64,000 nt of DNA from Adiantum capillus-veneris (GCA_014529385.2 CM043966.1:140230211-140294210), one strand, 5' to 3'; positions 22,534 through 33,672 are shown, numbered from the stretch's first letter. The notes: generated from the sequence alone by a model not told the origin. Made by a program: numbers and translations.

Positions 22534-23533
22534 TTAAGTTTCTAAAACCACCTCTGCCTTGGATGGAGAAGAAGAGAATTCGAAGTGGAGAACCTTGGTG
22601 CTGCCGAACGAGGGTCGGAAGTGGTCAACCAGACATTTGCACAATGTAGACTTACCACTTCCTCGAAGTCCATACAAGCCCAACACGCAAGTGACCTTGG
22701 CGGGACGTTGCGAGCTCGTGGAAGGAGAAGCAAATTCAGCACTCGAGATATAATCACGTTCCATCGCCGTGAACTTATCCAAAATGACCTACACAAGGGG
22801 ACATCTCCTCATTTACAATTGAAACATATATAAATAATGGTAATTATGGCAAGCCTGTGCAGCATCCAGTGTTATAATTAATTCTCACCTGACACAAGCG
22901 ATCTTTGCCAGCTATGTAGGTTGTATCGAATTTGATAGCAGGAGCCGCGATAGAAGCGACTGCCGTCACAATCCTGTCTATGAAAGTCTTTTCTCCTTCC
23001 GAGTCTTGATCAAACACGAGGCCATTCTGTGAGCTCAGTATTCTCAAAGCCTTCTCCCACTTGTCGGCGTCGATGGGGTGCCGAGCACTAGTAGCATGGT
23101 CTCTCCATGCCTTGCGCCATCTCTCGAGATTGTCAGGAGATTTGAGATCCGCACAGGAGAGCTTGTAGAAAAGAGGCAAGAGCTTCCGTACGCTCTTGGC
23201 CATGGTGTCTACGAAGGAACACAGCTCCACCATGGGCCATTTGGAGCACACAAAGTCCTCTGATAGCAGGACCAAAGCAACCTCACAGCTCTTGGCTTCC
23301 TGTAAGATGTGCGAAGGAAAAGGCTCCCCGGGCGGCAAGCTATGGTGCGCAATGTCCAAGAAGCTGCTGAAGCCATTCTGTCTGAGTTCACTGTAGAGAT
23401 CCTTGGCAAAACCCTTCTGTTTTCCACTGTGGGAAAGGAAGATCGCATGGCGGCTATATGAGCTCTCATCCTTATACATCCCTGCACGCTGATCGCATGG
23501 TGGATGTATGATTAGACGTTGGGATTCTGGCAT
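22534..23533 (-). CDS. TIR-NB (TIR domain plus P-loop) protein, short or truncated
   Basis: Likely an intracellular immune-receptor fragment. Exon 1 (23533-22889, 215 codons) encodes a TIR domain: HAIFLSHSGKQKGFAKDLY, then SCEVALVLLSEDFVCSKW and PMVELCSF. The Glu in SKWPMVEL sits where plant TIR NADases have their catalytic Glu. LLPLFYKLSCADLKSPD and a basic helical stretch follow. A 100-bp intron is bounded by CAG/GTGAGA (donor, 22888) and TGTGTAG (acceptor, ending 22789), phase 0. Exon 2 (22788-22534) continues VILDKFTAMERDY and reaches a Walker A loop, GLYGLRGSGKST, then stops after about 35 more residues. Total 299 aa; full TIR-NB-LRR proteins are usually over 800 aa, so NB-ARC and LRR are missing. 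An internal Met (MYKDESS, residue 19) is an alternative start. A weak donor (GAG/GTGGTT) just before the stop could hide a further exon, but only about 130 bp separates it from the repeat array. Splicing is inferred, not shown. Confidence 0.75.
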
Positions 23534-23612
23534 GTGGGATCAGCTGTGGTCGACGAGAGCTGAAACGCAGAGTAGAAGGAAGCAGAAGAAAGAGGAGTAT
23601 GCGTTGACCATG

Positions 23613-23614
<2 letters not shown>

Positions 23615-23652
<38 letters not shown>
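23615..23652 (+). repeat. (CT)n tract upstream of the TIR gene
   Basis: About 19 CT units, i.e. GA on the gene strand, roughly 80-120 bp 5' of the TIR start. GA/CT tracts are common in plant 5' untranslated regions, so it may lie in the leader. It creates spurious Arg-Glu frames. Confidence 0.9.
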
Positions 23653-23654
<2 letters not shown>

Positions 23655-23659
23655 GTTCT

Positions 23660-24012
23660 CTCTCGGGAAGAGGGAAGCAGAACTTAGAAGCATTGATGAG
23701 AACGTACGTGTTTTCGTTAATGTCAAGCACGAAAACACCGTATAACCTTCTTCCCAGTTTCCTGGCGTGTCACCAACGTGGCATGATAGAAGTAATGGAA
23801 TCCAAAGGGATGACTTCGATACACCCATAATTTATGTATGGTATCGGACCTAATTAAAAATATTTAAACTGCGAGAGTTTAAGCATGCGTCAGAGTGTGC
23901 GGTCCAAAGCTTTGGTTAGCTCTAGTCGAAGCTCAAGACCAGGACGACCCATAGGAAAGACGGAAGGAGTCGTGACAATCATGCAAAGCTGTGTGAACAT
24001 TGTTCCGATCAG
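23660..24012. other. Presumed promoter region of the TIR gene
   Basis: Between the CT tract and the first LTR sequence of E3. No convincing TATA box was picked out and no open frame with family features is present. Confidence 0.35.
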
Positions 24013-24240
24013 GAAGCACGGCTTGAAGCCCATGACCTCGGCTATCTCTAGAATCTTCCAACCTCAACATTTCCCACTTATGCCCACATTCCAACCTAAT
24101 CATGACTCACCCACATGCATGTACAACCTCTTTCCAAGTAAAAACTGCCAATGTTAATCACATGTATCTCATGACGTATGTATCCGATTGACAAGCTACA
24201 ACGCATAGCTGAATGTACTCATCCAAAACAGTCTTCTAGC
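24013..24240 (-). repeat. E3 left LTR fragment
   Basis: About 228 bp matching 29389-29608 of the right LTR with few differences (AGCACGGCTTGAAGCCCATG to the CTTCTAG near 24240). The left end is truncated; at the right end it abuts the RNase H frame. Confidence 0.85.
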
Positions 24241-26310
24241 GAGTAAATCATCAAGAATTTTATACTTCTTTGTCCTTTGGATAAAAGCATACTTCATGGA
24301 TGCTAGTAATTCCAAGGGTAAAGCTCCAGTCAAAAGGAAATCCGCCTCCTTTGACAACACTTCCCTGCCATGATATAAAGGAGTATCAGCTTTTAACACA
24401 AACACACAGGCGATCATTCCCTGAGCAGCCTCATGTGCTTCTTCATTTTGGGATCTATCAATATGCTGCAAACTCCAGGCTTCAAATTTCTTGAGTAACA
24501 ATTTCACTTTAAAGCATAGGCTTTTCAGTTTAGGGTTTTTATTTTTCCACACTCCCAATACTTGCTTCACAACTAATAAAGCATCACCTTTGATTTGTAA
24601 GCATCTTATTCCCAGTTGTAAGCATATATATAGACCACTTTCAAGAGCCATATATTCAGCTTCATTATTGCTTTTTGCATCAAATTTGAACCCTTGTTTC
24701 CTAACTAGTGTTCCTTGAACATCATAAATGACAATCCCTCCTGAAGCCGCATCATGACTTCTTCGATAAGAACCATCAAAGTATAGTAATGAGGCATTGG
24801 AAATTGCAGGAGTTTCCACTTTTTTCTTTGAATCACTTCTTTCTTAACCAAAACAGGAGTTTCTTTATAAGTAAGCAAATCGGCCAAAGTAGCTCGAGTA
24901 CTCTCTTCCACCAGAAAAGCAAATTGGAACTCTTGCAATTCAATAACCCATTTCATTACTGTCTTTGAAATATTTGAGTGATTAAACAACTGAGGAAGCA
25001 AAGAGTAATTGGTAAGAAAGGTGAATGTCTTTTGTAACAAATAGTGTCCGAATCTTCGACAAGCATACACAATGCTTACCATCACCAACTCAATTTAAGA
25101 ATATTCTTTCTCTTGGGGAGTTTCCACTATGCTGGCATAATAAACAGGCTTCATATACTGTGATTCCTTCCCTCTTTGCAATAACATAGCTCCAATAGCA
25201 TCCTCTCCCACCGATGGATTGACATAAAATTCTTTGTTCCAATCAGGAGCTTGCATAACAAGAAGTGTACTCAATACTTCCTTAACCTTTTCAAATACCG
25301 CTTCACAATCATGTGTCCATTCCAATGGATCATGCTTCGTTACTTGTTGTAGAGGATACAGTAATTGGGATGCCAAAGGGATGAATCGAGACAGATATTT
25401 CACCTTCTGAATAAAAGTAGCCAATTGTCTAGTGTCCTTGGGAAATGACAACAATAATAGAGCTTCCCCTTTCTCTGGGTCTACCTCAATTCCATTTTCG
25501 GAGATCACATGTCCAAGAAGCTTGACTCTAGGCTGTGCCAAATGACATTTCTTTGGGTTTAACTGACCCCCACATTCATCATACCTTGCAGATGTCATCT
25601 CTAGCTTTTGCACATGGTCTTTTCGTGAGCTATATACACAGAAATCATCAATGAACCCTTTGACAAATTTTCCCAGAAATGGAGTAAAGATCCAATCCAC
25701 TTTCCTTTCAAAAGCTCCTTGGCCATTCGTTAAGCCAAAAGGAAGAACAACAAAGTAGTAACAACCAAATGGGGTGATGAAAATCGTTTTCTTGCGATCC
25801 TCCAAATGAAAGAAAAAGCTGGAAATAGCCTGAATAACCATCACAGACACTATATCTCTCAAACCCAGCGACTACGTCCAAAAGTTGATCAATGAAAGGC
25901 AAAGGGTAAGGATCTTTATTTGTCACTGCATTCAATGGTTTATAATCAATACACATTCTCCAACGCCCATCTTTTTTTGGGGTAATTACCACAGGGCTTA
26001 CCCACTCTGCATTATCCACAAGCACTATAAACCCTGCATCTAACAATTTATCTATCTCCTCCTTCAAATCTTTCAGTTGGTTCTGACCCAATCTTCTTAA
26101 TTTATGTCGCACTGGCTTTGCCCCTTCCATTAGCTCAATTTTCACACGGTCTCCCACAAAACCCCTGATCTCTTGATATGAAGTAATAAAAAGATTTGGA
26201 AACCTATCCAGCATCTGTAAATACTCCATTCTCTCTTCTTGTAGTAAATCAGTACTTAGCATGTTTTGAATCAGTTTCTGCTTCACAGACAATCCCTGTT
26301 TAGGTTGCAT
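24241..26310 (-). pseudogene. E3 reverse transcriptase and two RNase H domains (broken)
   Basis: Frames 25708-26310 (RT start: EWVSPVVITPKKDGRWRMCI, ERYSVCDGYSGYFQL), 25095-25862 (palm with GFIDDFCVYSS, thumb, first RNase H FYVNPSVGEDAIGAMLLQ), 24705-25088 (HYLLQKTFTFLTNY) and 24196-24819 (second RNase H: LLYFDGSYRRSHDAASGGIV, NNEAEYMALESGL, KGDALLVVKQV). The second RNase H keeps its first Asp (FDGS), Glu (NNEAEY) and second Asp (KGDA). The double RNase H marks the Tat lineage. The first RNase H has VNPS instead of TDAS. The frame ends after ILDDLLARRLF, where integrase should begin. Confidence 0.85.
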
Positions 26311-26322
26311 TAACTCCTCAAG

Positions 26323-27391
26323 TTATTCAAGACGATTGGATGCATTTATATCTTCTGACACTTCAACAACGTCATAAGTTTCTTTTTTCTCTTTATCTAG
26401 GAGCAAGAACGAAACCTCACCCTCATCACTAGAAATCGAAGTAGTACTGCTTTCTGACTCCTCTGAAATTTCTTCACTGGTCACCTCAAATTGATCATCT
26501 TCACTCACATCTTCGAGTGCCAAAGGTTTCTTGGTAGAAATATCTAACATCTTAACCTTTTCACCCTTCTTGCTATACACAGTGATTCTGCCTTTACCCT
26601 AGTCTTGCACATCACCCACAGCTCTTAGCCAAGGTCGTCCCAAAATAAGAGGAAACGCTCCTAGTCCCGCTGGCATAACATGAAAGTTAACCATAACTTT
26701 CACATTGAAAACATCAATTTCCAAATTTTTGATCAACCCCAAACAGTTAACTTTGGCATGATTTGCTAGTCGAATCCTAAACCCAAGCTTTCAACACATG
26801 ACTGTGTGATCACACAAACTTGAGCACCCCCATCAATGTAGGCTTCTCCCATACCCACACCTTTGTGCCAAGCGTTCACCACAGGACATATGTCTGGTAA
26901 TTCTCCCAAAGCCAACACTTTAACATGTCCCTGCTTTGGTTCCTCATAGGATTCACTAACGACTTCCATTGCCTTTTGAGTTTGGGTACCATATTCATTA
27001 ACTGTCCAAAAGTACAATCAACTTTCCTCCCAGTCAGATCTTCCTTCAAACTACTAGCTGTTTGGCCTTCGCCCAAGGGCAAATCTGCGACTTCAAAGCG
27101 TCGACGAGGTCTTCTCTTTTTCTTCACCTTTGCATCATCACCCTCTTTCTCTTTTCCTTTCTTCTTACTAGGACCAGCACCATTATATGGCCTCTCTCTT
27201 TTGCCCAATGGCATCATATCTGCCTCCTTTCTTTCCAACTGCACAACACCGACATGACCACCGGACGTGGAAGCTTGATTCTCTTGCTTTACCCCTTGAT
27301 CTCCCCGGATGTCCAGTGCATAATCATTATCTCTATTAGGCACCTGCTGAGGAAGTGGATACATGTCACCTCCCATTCTGAGTGGTTTCAA
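26323..27391 (-). pseudogene. E3 protease and acidic linker (broken)
   Basis: The frame 26876-27391 holds the basic linker (GPSKKKGKEKEGDD, RRPRRRFEVADLPLG). Frame 26766-27017 reaches the protease active site YIDGGAQVCVITQSC. The LGRPWLRA block lies near 26620-26660 without an open frame. 26323-26580 is the acidic Ser/Glu linker before RT. DGGA replaces the usual D-T/S-G-A, as in other Tat-like proteases here. Confidence 0.8.
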
Positions 27392-28346
27392 ACACTGTGT
27401 ACTAAGATGGCCAAATTCACCACAATTATAACAAGTAAGTATAAATCATCGAGGTGGTTCATAGGCACCGCGTCCACGACCCATAGGAGCATTGGGTGGA
27501 GTTTCATATGGTTGAGCCAGTCCTCTACCATTACCGCATCCACAACCACCTCCAAGAACAGTAAGCCATAATTCTTGCATCATGGTCATCATTTCTTGCA
27601 TATTCCGTTGTAACTGCTCAGTGTCTGTGGCCTTTTGAATGGGTTGAGCTATAACTTTTTCCTGACTTTCCTTCTCTTTACCTTTGCCATCGTTAACCTG
27701 GATATTTACGGCTCTTCCATATTCATTGAGTCTTTGAGCTTTCCATTCCTTTTCCCTAGCAACGGTAACGGCTTCCTCAAAAGTGGTCGGCCTCTTCAAT
27801 TCGACTTTGAACTTCAAATTCTCTTTCAGGTTTGTCACAAATGGTCCTTCTTTAACATAGCATGAGGGACTTCATCTTCTAAGGCTCGCGACCATTTATC
27901 CCATAACCTAGTAAATTGCATGACATAATCATCAACACTTTGATTTACTTTTTGAGTATACCCCAAAATTTCATGCCAAACGTCATCAAGTATTTCCACA
28001 TTTCTATACTGTGCTAAAAAGGACTGCTTCACCTAGTTATAATCCAAAGCTGCCACTGGACTTATTGCCTGTGTTACCTCCTCAAAACCTTGTAACCATG
28101 TCTTTGCCTCATCTTGTAAACTATAGTGCAACAAACGCAGCAAAATAACTGGATCTTGTATTCCCCGAAGCAAGCAAGTAACTTCCAATTTCTCAATAAA
28201 AACCTGGGCTTTTTCATTAGGCAATCCATGAAACTTGGGAAATCATCTGCCATCGTTGATTGCCACAACTTACTTACATGTGACATCGTAGGTAAAAGGG
28301 ATGTCGATGGATAGCTCCACACCTGTATCATCAAAGGGATCTCCAC
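27391..28346 (-). pseudogene. E3 Gag with intact CCHC knuckle (broken)
   Basis: Frames 28033-28224, 28074-28346, 27835-28032 (FLAQYRNVEILDDVWHEI, FTRLWDKWSRAL) and 27446-27838 (RPTTFEEAVTVAREKEWK) are shifted relative to one another. The zinc knuckle CYNCGEFGHLSTQC lies at about 27391-27436. Gag here is close to that of E5 (57.7-60.5 kb). Confidence 0.8.
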
Positions 28347-28543
28347 ATTTGAGAATACCCCAGCTCAAAAAAAACCTCACAAAGACCCTCTTCAAAGGCT
28401 GCAATCCAATTAAAAGACCACCTCAAGTTTTTGCCCACAATTTGCAAATACATAGGCGGTTGTCCGTAAGGACCCACATCCCTATTTCATTCACTGACTA
28501 CCGAGCATATGACTTGCACAACACTTGGAGCATAAGAGCAATT

Positions 28544-28562
28544 TTCCTCCATGGGGGCACCA
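28544..28562 (-). other. E3 primer-binding-site-like motif
   Basis: Minus strand starts TGGTGCCCCCATGGAGGAA, 8 nt beyond the LTR end (28571). It shares most positions with the E5 and E2 motifs. Confidence 0.6.
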
Positions 28563-28570
28563 AAACGACG

Positions 28571-29616
28571 TGGAGTGCACACGACAATCCAAAACAGTGT
28601 CTCTATAGCATGATACACACCACACCATTGGAAAGAAACACTTGTACAAGACGGCCATCACCTTTGGAACTCATGAACAAAGTTATCAAAGAACCTACTC
28701 TTCTTAAAAACATGGATGGAATTAGTGAAAACTGACACCATATGAAGGTAGCTTAGCTTGCGTAGATCACTGTAGAGTATTCACATGAAGAAAATAGAGC
28801 TCAAATGAGAAAGATATGGCTAAGGCAAGATGAAGGGGTCTTAGAAATGCTCAAAAAGTGAGCTCTCTGGAAAACTGTGCAGAGATTGCAGAGAATGCAG
28901 CTATTAAAAAGGGGATTTTTCGGGCTTTATTGTTATCTTATTTCTCTTTCTCGGGAGCTGTGGAGTCTCTCTTGGGACTTGTAAAACCAATGGGCCATGT
29001 GGCCTCTCTTTTGGGAAAGACACAAGGGCCAAGGCGGCCCCCCTTTGCTGGACAAAAATTGTGGCGAGGACCAAACCCAGCTGTCTAAGCACATGGGCGG
29101 GTTAGTGTGAACAGAGGCATGCGCCCCCCCATCCAAGAAGCCCATGAGCCATGAAGGAAGCCTTCCTCTCTTGATACAAAGACAATGTGTAGCCTTTTGC
29201 CTTATATACCCTCCACTTCTTTCCCACACCCCCCCCATGTGGGATTTGTCTACTGCCACATGGCACTTCTTCTCCCACAAGCCTCTCAATCCCTTGGCAC
29301 ACAACCAAGTTCCCTGACCACTCTCAAAGTAGGAGCAACTTCTTGGAAGTGTAGTTTTCCGCTCCAGTCACCAAACTGCCGTAAAGCACGGCTTGAAGCC
29401 CATGACCTCGGCTATCTCTAGAATCTTCCAACCTCAACATTTCCCACTTACGACCACATTCCAACCTAATCATGACTCACCCACATGCATGTACAACCTC
29501 TTTCCAAGTAAAAACTGCCAATGTTCATCACACGTATCTCATGACGTATGTATCCGATTGACAAGCTACAACGCATAGCTGAACATACTCATCCAAAACC
29601 ATCTTCTAGTGACTCA
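28571..29616 (-). repeat. E3 right (5') LTR
   Basis: Begins with TG on the plus strand next to the primer site and ends near GACTCA at 29616, so about 1046 bp. It carries a minus-strand TATA box. The outer 220 bp are shared with 24013-24240. The outer border is set by a CA dinucleotide and may be a few bases off. Confidence 0.7.
29201..29210 (-). promoter_or_regulatory. TATA box in E3 LTR
   Basis: Minus strand reads GGTATATAAG within GGAGGGTATATAAGGCAAAA, a good plant TATA context. Transcription would start about 30 bp to the left, near 29170. Confidence 0.6.
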
Positions 29617-29849
29617 TAAAACCCAAAAGCTTCAGCAAACCAATAGGGCAAAAAACAAGCATTTGTACAACTGCCTTCACAAACCACTTGCAAAGTGCAA
29701 CAGGCTATGTACACATATGTACATAGAAATAGGTGGCAAGCCTTGGAGGGCTTACTGGTGACTTCCAGTTCCGTCCAAAATCACCTAACAGCGCATTCCA
29801 TTCTCTTGTCGGCAAAGAAAAGTGCTCTTGAAGTACTTTCATGCTAGAT

Positions 29850-30503
29850 AGATTGGAGCGCACACACCCTTGCACAGTGCAGCCTACATGCTAGATCCTG
29901 AATACTGGAACATGGACTTAATGTCCAATGTTGAAGTGGTTCGTGATTTCTACAAAGTGGTGAACACTTTCTATGTCAATGCTAATGATCGGGTCAAATG
30001 CATAAAGGAAATGTCCTCCTTTCGATTAAAGGAAGATTTGTTTTCAAACGCCATTGTTCAAAAAATGGCAAAGGAGCAGCCTGCATGGAAATGGTGGTGA
30101 ACACTATGCATTGTTGCACAACCTTGCGATGAAGGTTTTGAGCCAATGTTCTTCCAATTCAAGCTCAGAAAGAAATTGGAGCATGCACAAATATATTCAC
30201 AGTACTTCTCGCAATCAACTTCTTGCAAATCGAGCAAATAAACTTGTATACATGTATTGCAATGAAAAAATTCAACGGTACATTGAAAGCGCAGAATACG
30301 AAGAAGATATGCCCAGATGGATGTATGATTATGGTGATGCAAAAAATGCAGACTTCGACATTGGTCCTGTGGCATGCACAGAACTTGAGATAGACGAAAA
30401 TCGCGACATTGACCCCAACGAGTTCATTGAAGCATGCGACAGAGTGGACAACGAAATAATCTTAGAAATTGATGAGCAAATGGAAGAAGAAGAGCACAAT
30501 TAG
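29850..30503 (+). pseudogene. hAT-family transposase, C-terminal part
   Basis: Frame about 29850-30100 has LHSAAYMLDPEYWNMDL, matching the PLHxAAYxLNPxY segment of plant hAT proteins. After PAWKWW a frameshift near 30095 leads into 30054-30503 with the hAT dimerisation block: LAMKVLSQCSSNSSSERNWS, IHSTSRNQLL, ANKLVYMYCN. It ends in an acidic tail. Family enzymes cut and paste DNA elements with short inverted repeats and 8-bp target duplications. The zinc-finger and catalytic N-terminal two thirds are missing; the left flank is the E3 LTR border. The fragment is convergent with the RING-like frame, only 54 bp away. Confidence 0.85.
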
Positions 30504-30557
30504 TATTATCTTTGAATTTATAAAACTCTTCTTGGAAAGGAGTCACTTTAATACAAA

Positions 30558-31607
30558 CTAGATTTTGTTTTCGTCTGTAAAAAGGTTACAAAGCACACTA
30601 GGAGTCGCATCTTGCGATCCAGGTGGTTTGTATTCACTAGCCATGCCTAGCATGGTATAAAGACCTTCATTGATTGGTGCACCACACAATGCACATGTGG
30701 ACACACATTGCAAAGACCTTACCAAGCATACAAGATGATAATAATTTCCACATGATAATGTGTAATTATCGCTCCAGCCGTCGAATACTTTGAAGCAAAC
30801 AGGACAAGTGCTGCTGGAGGAATTGGTAGCCATGTCCGTTACTTTCTGAAGTGAAGGATGCGTCAAAAAATGTGAGATGTGATTGCCTTGACGAAGAGGA
30901 TGTAATCGCTGAGACAAACCCTGCACATCTTGACGAAGCATATTGAGTTGTGTTTCAACTTTTGACCTGACCGGAGGAGGAGTCTGTGTTTGTGTTAATC
31001 TGACTATCTCTTACTCCTTCTCCGTTAGCTTGGCTCCTAGGCTCTCTCTAACCTTGTTTAGCTCCAACCCAGGCCCTTCCACCATAAGAGAAAGCTCATG
31101 CCTGGTGAAGGTCACTGTCTCCTCCTGTATGTCATGGGTGCTGACAGTGATTGGTCGGGATGCGAAATCCACAAGCTTTTCCAGGATGAAATGGTGGTAA
31201 AGTAGTTTGGCGAAGTAGAGAGGGGCATCAGCGTTATGGAGAGGATGACCGTATACCTCCAAGAAAATTTGCCCGGTGTTCTGTCTGATGGCATCATTTA
31301 GGCATCTTGAGACTTTCCATCTTTTTTTTTAAATTTCACCTTCAGGACATGGACATACTTGTTTGATAGCATCCTTTGTCGCTACCTTGTTCACGGTGCT
31401 CCATTGCGCATGACATGGGTTTGCCCATTTGGATAATCTACAAGCTATCCTCACTGCTTCGCGGGAAGTCATGCCATGTGCAAGAGCCTTAGGACGTTCG
31501 AAGGATTTGTTGGCTTGCTCATGATGCTCGTTGTCTTGTCCGGATGCCATATCTACACTGAAGACATCACATAGGAATCTTAGTACCTTTGAAAGAACGT
31601 TAGACAA
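30558..31607 (-). pseudogene. RING-like zinc-finger protein, one frame with two stops
   Basis: The frames 31607-31329, 31262-31011 and 30941-30558 are all in the same phase, so about 350 codons are interrupted only by TAA at 31329 and TAA at 31011, with no frameshift. N-terminal part: MTSREAVRIACRLSKWANPCHAQW and a CPCP segment. Middle: an alpha/beta-looking stretch of unknown family (EVYGHPLHNADAPLYFAKLL). C-terminal: CPVC, then 14 residues, C, 4, H, 2, C, 10, C, 2, C, which fits a RING-like zinc finger with one ligand uncertain. A ubiquitin-ligase role is possible but not shown. No intron is needed. It lies downstream of the kinase-like frame on the same strand. Confidence 0.5.
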
Positions 31608-31984
31608 GACAAGAGTAGTCTAAACGACAAAATGATAGTTACGAACAAAGATTGAACTTAAATACTATGGAAGATGAAATGCAATAATTAATAAGAGAAA
31701 TCTAAGAACACCAAGATTGTCTTTCAACCATTGTTAAACAAAGCATCACATCATCGTATTGCCATCAAGCAAACACATCACATTATCATGCAACCTTCGA
31801 GCTATCGCATCGCATTATTATCCCACCATCAAGCATAAAACATCACATTGTAAATTATCCAACTGTTACATTCCTAAACACAAAATTACAAAGACCAAAT
31901 TTAAAGGCTAAAAGATTTCACTATCATAAAAGATTGTCACCAAGAATTGTCACCATAGTTTCGTATAAGGAAAATCATCATCAA
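31608..31984. other. Spacer between RING-like and kinase-like frames
   Basis: 377 bp, AT-rich. It contains several ACATCACATTxT-like words (31745-31850) that also occur at 33604-33672 upstream of the kinase frame. No open frame with family features. Confidence 0.4.
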
Positions 31985-33460
31985 TTACAAATTCATATTG
32001 AACGACAGGGAGAGTTCGATCAATGGGCGTTGTGTCCTCAGCGGCTCAGTCGCTAATGACTTAAAGTACTCTGCGACTTGCAGAGGGGGCTTTCTTTGTT
32101 CGACTTTCTCAAGTAACATCCAATTTCTAACTCTATAAAAAATTGATTGCATTGTGGCTTTATCGTGGGTGCTCCCGTCCATCCACAATTCTTGGGCCGT
32201 TTTCCAAAACTCATAAAGTACTTGCAACAAAAAACCTAATGCAAAAATATCGTTGGCCTCTGTATACGCGTCATCCAAAAAAGGGTCATATAACTCGGGT
32301 GCCAGTCAACCTTGCTTGTGTCATTCTCTGTCTGCATAGGATTGTGCTTCTACCACCTTCTCAGGATTTTTATCTTCCTCATAGACAAAATTGAGCGAAG
32401 GACGTTTTTTGGGCGTCCTAAGCAATAAGCCCCAGTTGATAATCCCAATGGGCACCTTCTCATCTTTGGTGAAATCAAGCACAACATTGAAAGGGTGAAG
32501 GTCCGTGTGAATGATGCCCGCCATATGTGCGGCTACAAGACCGTCCACAAGTGCATGCATGATGTGGGGCGTATTCAGCACGACTGCCTTCACCCTAGCA
32601 AGCTGCAGCTGAGTTAGTTTGATGTCTTTGGGAGGGGCCCTTGACCACCCGTGATCCAAGCAATACATGGCTCTTGTGAAGTCACTGGTTTCATAAGGTA
32701 GCAACAAAAGCATATCACGTAAAGAGCCACCATTGTAGAAAGGAAAGATTGTTATCCATGGCGACTCCTTGGTGAATGCAATGCACCAGACAATTGAGGG
32801 ATGTAGAACCTGCATGCCCTGCTCAGCTTGAAAGCTTTCAAACTTGCTTAAGGTGCTTCCCTTGTACAACTTTCCACAATATGTTATATGCTTTGGGAGA
32901 AATAAAATGCATTGAATCTTATATTCATGCACTTGCCCATGTGCCTATAATCCTTCCTCTAACTAGTGCATCGTGCGGGATACAGTGCACATAATTGCTC
33001 GAGTCCCTGACACATCTGATTAGCTGGACGAGGCAGCGGCTGTGTTCTTAGCGATGCGTAGTCTTTTTGCCAGTGTCTCTGCATCATGCGCATTCATGCG
33101 CTTGCTCTTCACCTTCTGCTCAATCCATAGTGTATCCCACAACTCCAATCGACGTACATCCGCACCAGCTGGTGCTATATCTCTCAAGTCAGTATATGCT
33201 ATGTACATAGATCCCAAGATAGTGCGGATTCTATGTCGATAATCAAAATCCTGAAGCTTCTCTCTTTCACAGAACTCTGCATTGCCGCCATTTCGGAGAT
33301 GACGGATTGTATTCTCCCAAATCTGCTCTACGAAGTTGCGGAGGTGAATGTCTGACTCATTAGTTTTTCTGAGGGTGTCATCTGCACTTTGAGACATGAT
33401 GATAACGGCCTCTATACGTGTGACGCGCATGAGTATCTTTCGCTCCTCGATGGAAAGCAT
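31985..33460 (-). pseudogene. Protein-kinase-like gene, one frame with five stops
   Basis: Frames 33460-33020, 32932-32321 and 32278-31985 share one phase; about 490 codons contain stops (TAA, TAG, TAG after the first part; two TGA near 32300) but no frameshift. The first 146 residues (EAVIIMSQSADDTL, FVEQIWENTIRHL) are unrecognised. The kinase part has a degenerate glycine/lysine region (YCGKLYKGSTL), LHPSIVWCIAF, FYNGGSLRDML, the catalytic loop IIHTDLHPFNVVLDF with Asp and Asn kept, IGIINWGLLLR in place of the DFG segment, then APELYDP and DIFALGFLLQVLYE (subdomains VIII and IX). NWG instead of DFG removes the metal-binding Asp, so even the ancestor may have been a weak or pseudo-kinase. 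The absence of introns over about 1.5 kb is notable. Confidence 0.6.
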
Positions 33461-33603
33461 GTTGAACTCGTTGTCACAAAGGTAGTGAGAGCTGCACTAT
33501 CACAAATTGTTAATACACAACCGTGTCTATTCAAACACACACAAAAATAAAGTGTCAAACAATAACAAACAAAATATTATATCATCCAACCATTTTCATC
33601 GAA

Positions 33604-33672
33604 TCATTGTCAAACAAAACATCACATTGTCCTCCAATCACTGTCAAACAAAACATCACATTGTCATCCAAA
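33604..33672. repeat. Short tandem repeat, CAAACAAAACATCACATTGTC units
   Basis: Two clear units plus a partial one, each about 35 bp, 5' of the kinase-like frame. Related words appear between 31745 and 31850. Confidence 0.55.

Larger units (their letters stand above)
24013..29616 (-). mobile_element. E3: Tat-like Ty3/gypsy element lacking integrase
   Basis: Right LTR (28571-29616), primer-site-like motif (28544-28562), leader, gag with CCHC knuckle, protease, RT, first RNase H and second (archaeal-type) RNase H follow from right to left. Then the sequence passes directly into a left LTR fragment at about 24240. The integrase expected after RNase H is absent. Seven or more frame breaks exist. 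A leader stretch (28338-28381) matches the leader of E5 (61085-61130). The short left LTR begins inside the LTR sequence at 24013, so the element is truncated at that end and no target-site duplication can be checked. Confidence 0.85.

Noticed and set aside
23209-23487. Other frames over the TIR exon
   Set aside because: Shadow of the TIR coding frame, which carries clear family motifs.
28933-29304. 123-aa minus-strand frame in the E3 LTR
   Set aside because: Lies across the TATA region of the LTR and has no family features.
30558-33460. Giant-virus insertion as source of the kinase-like and RING-like frames
   Set aside because: Intronless kinase and RING genes would fit, but there is no capsid, polymerase or other viral marker; the hAT neighbour explains mobility more simply.
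30558-33460. Stop removal by U-to-C RNA editing
   Set aside because: Known for organelle transcripts of ferns, lycophytes and hornworts; this DNA is nuclear in character, so ordinary decay is preferred.
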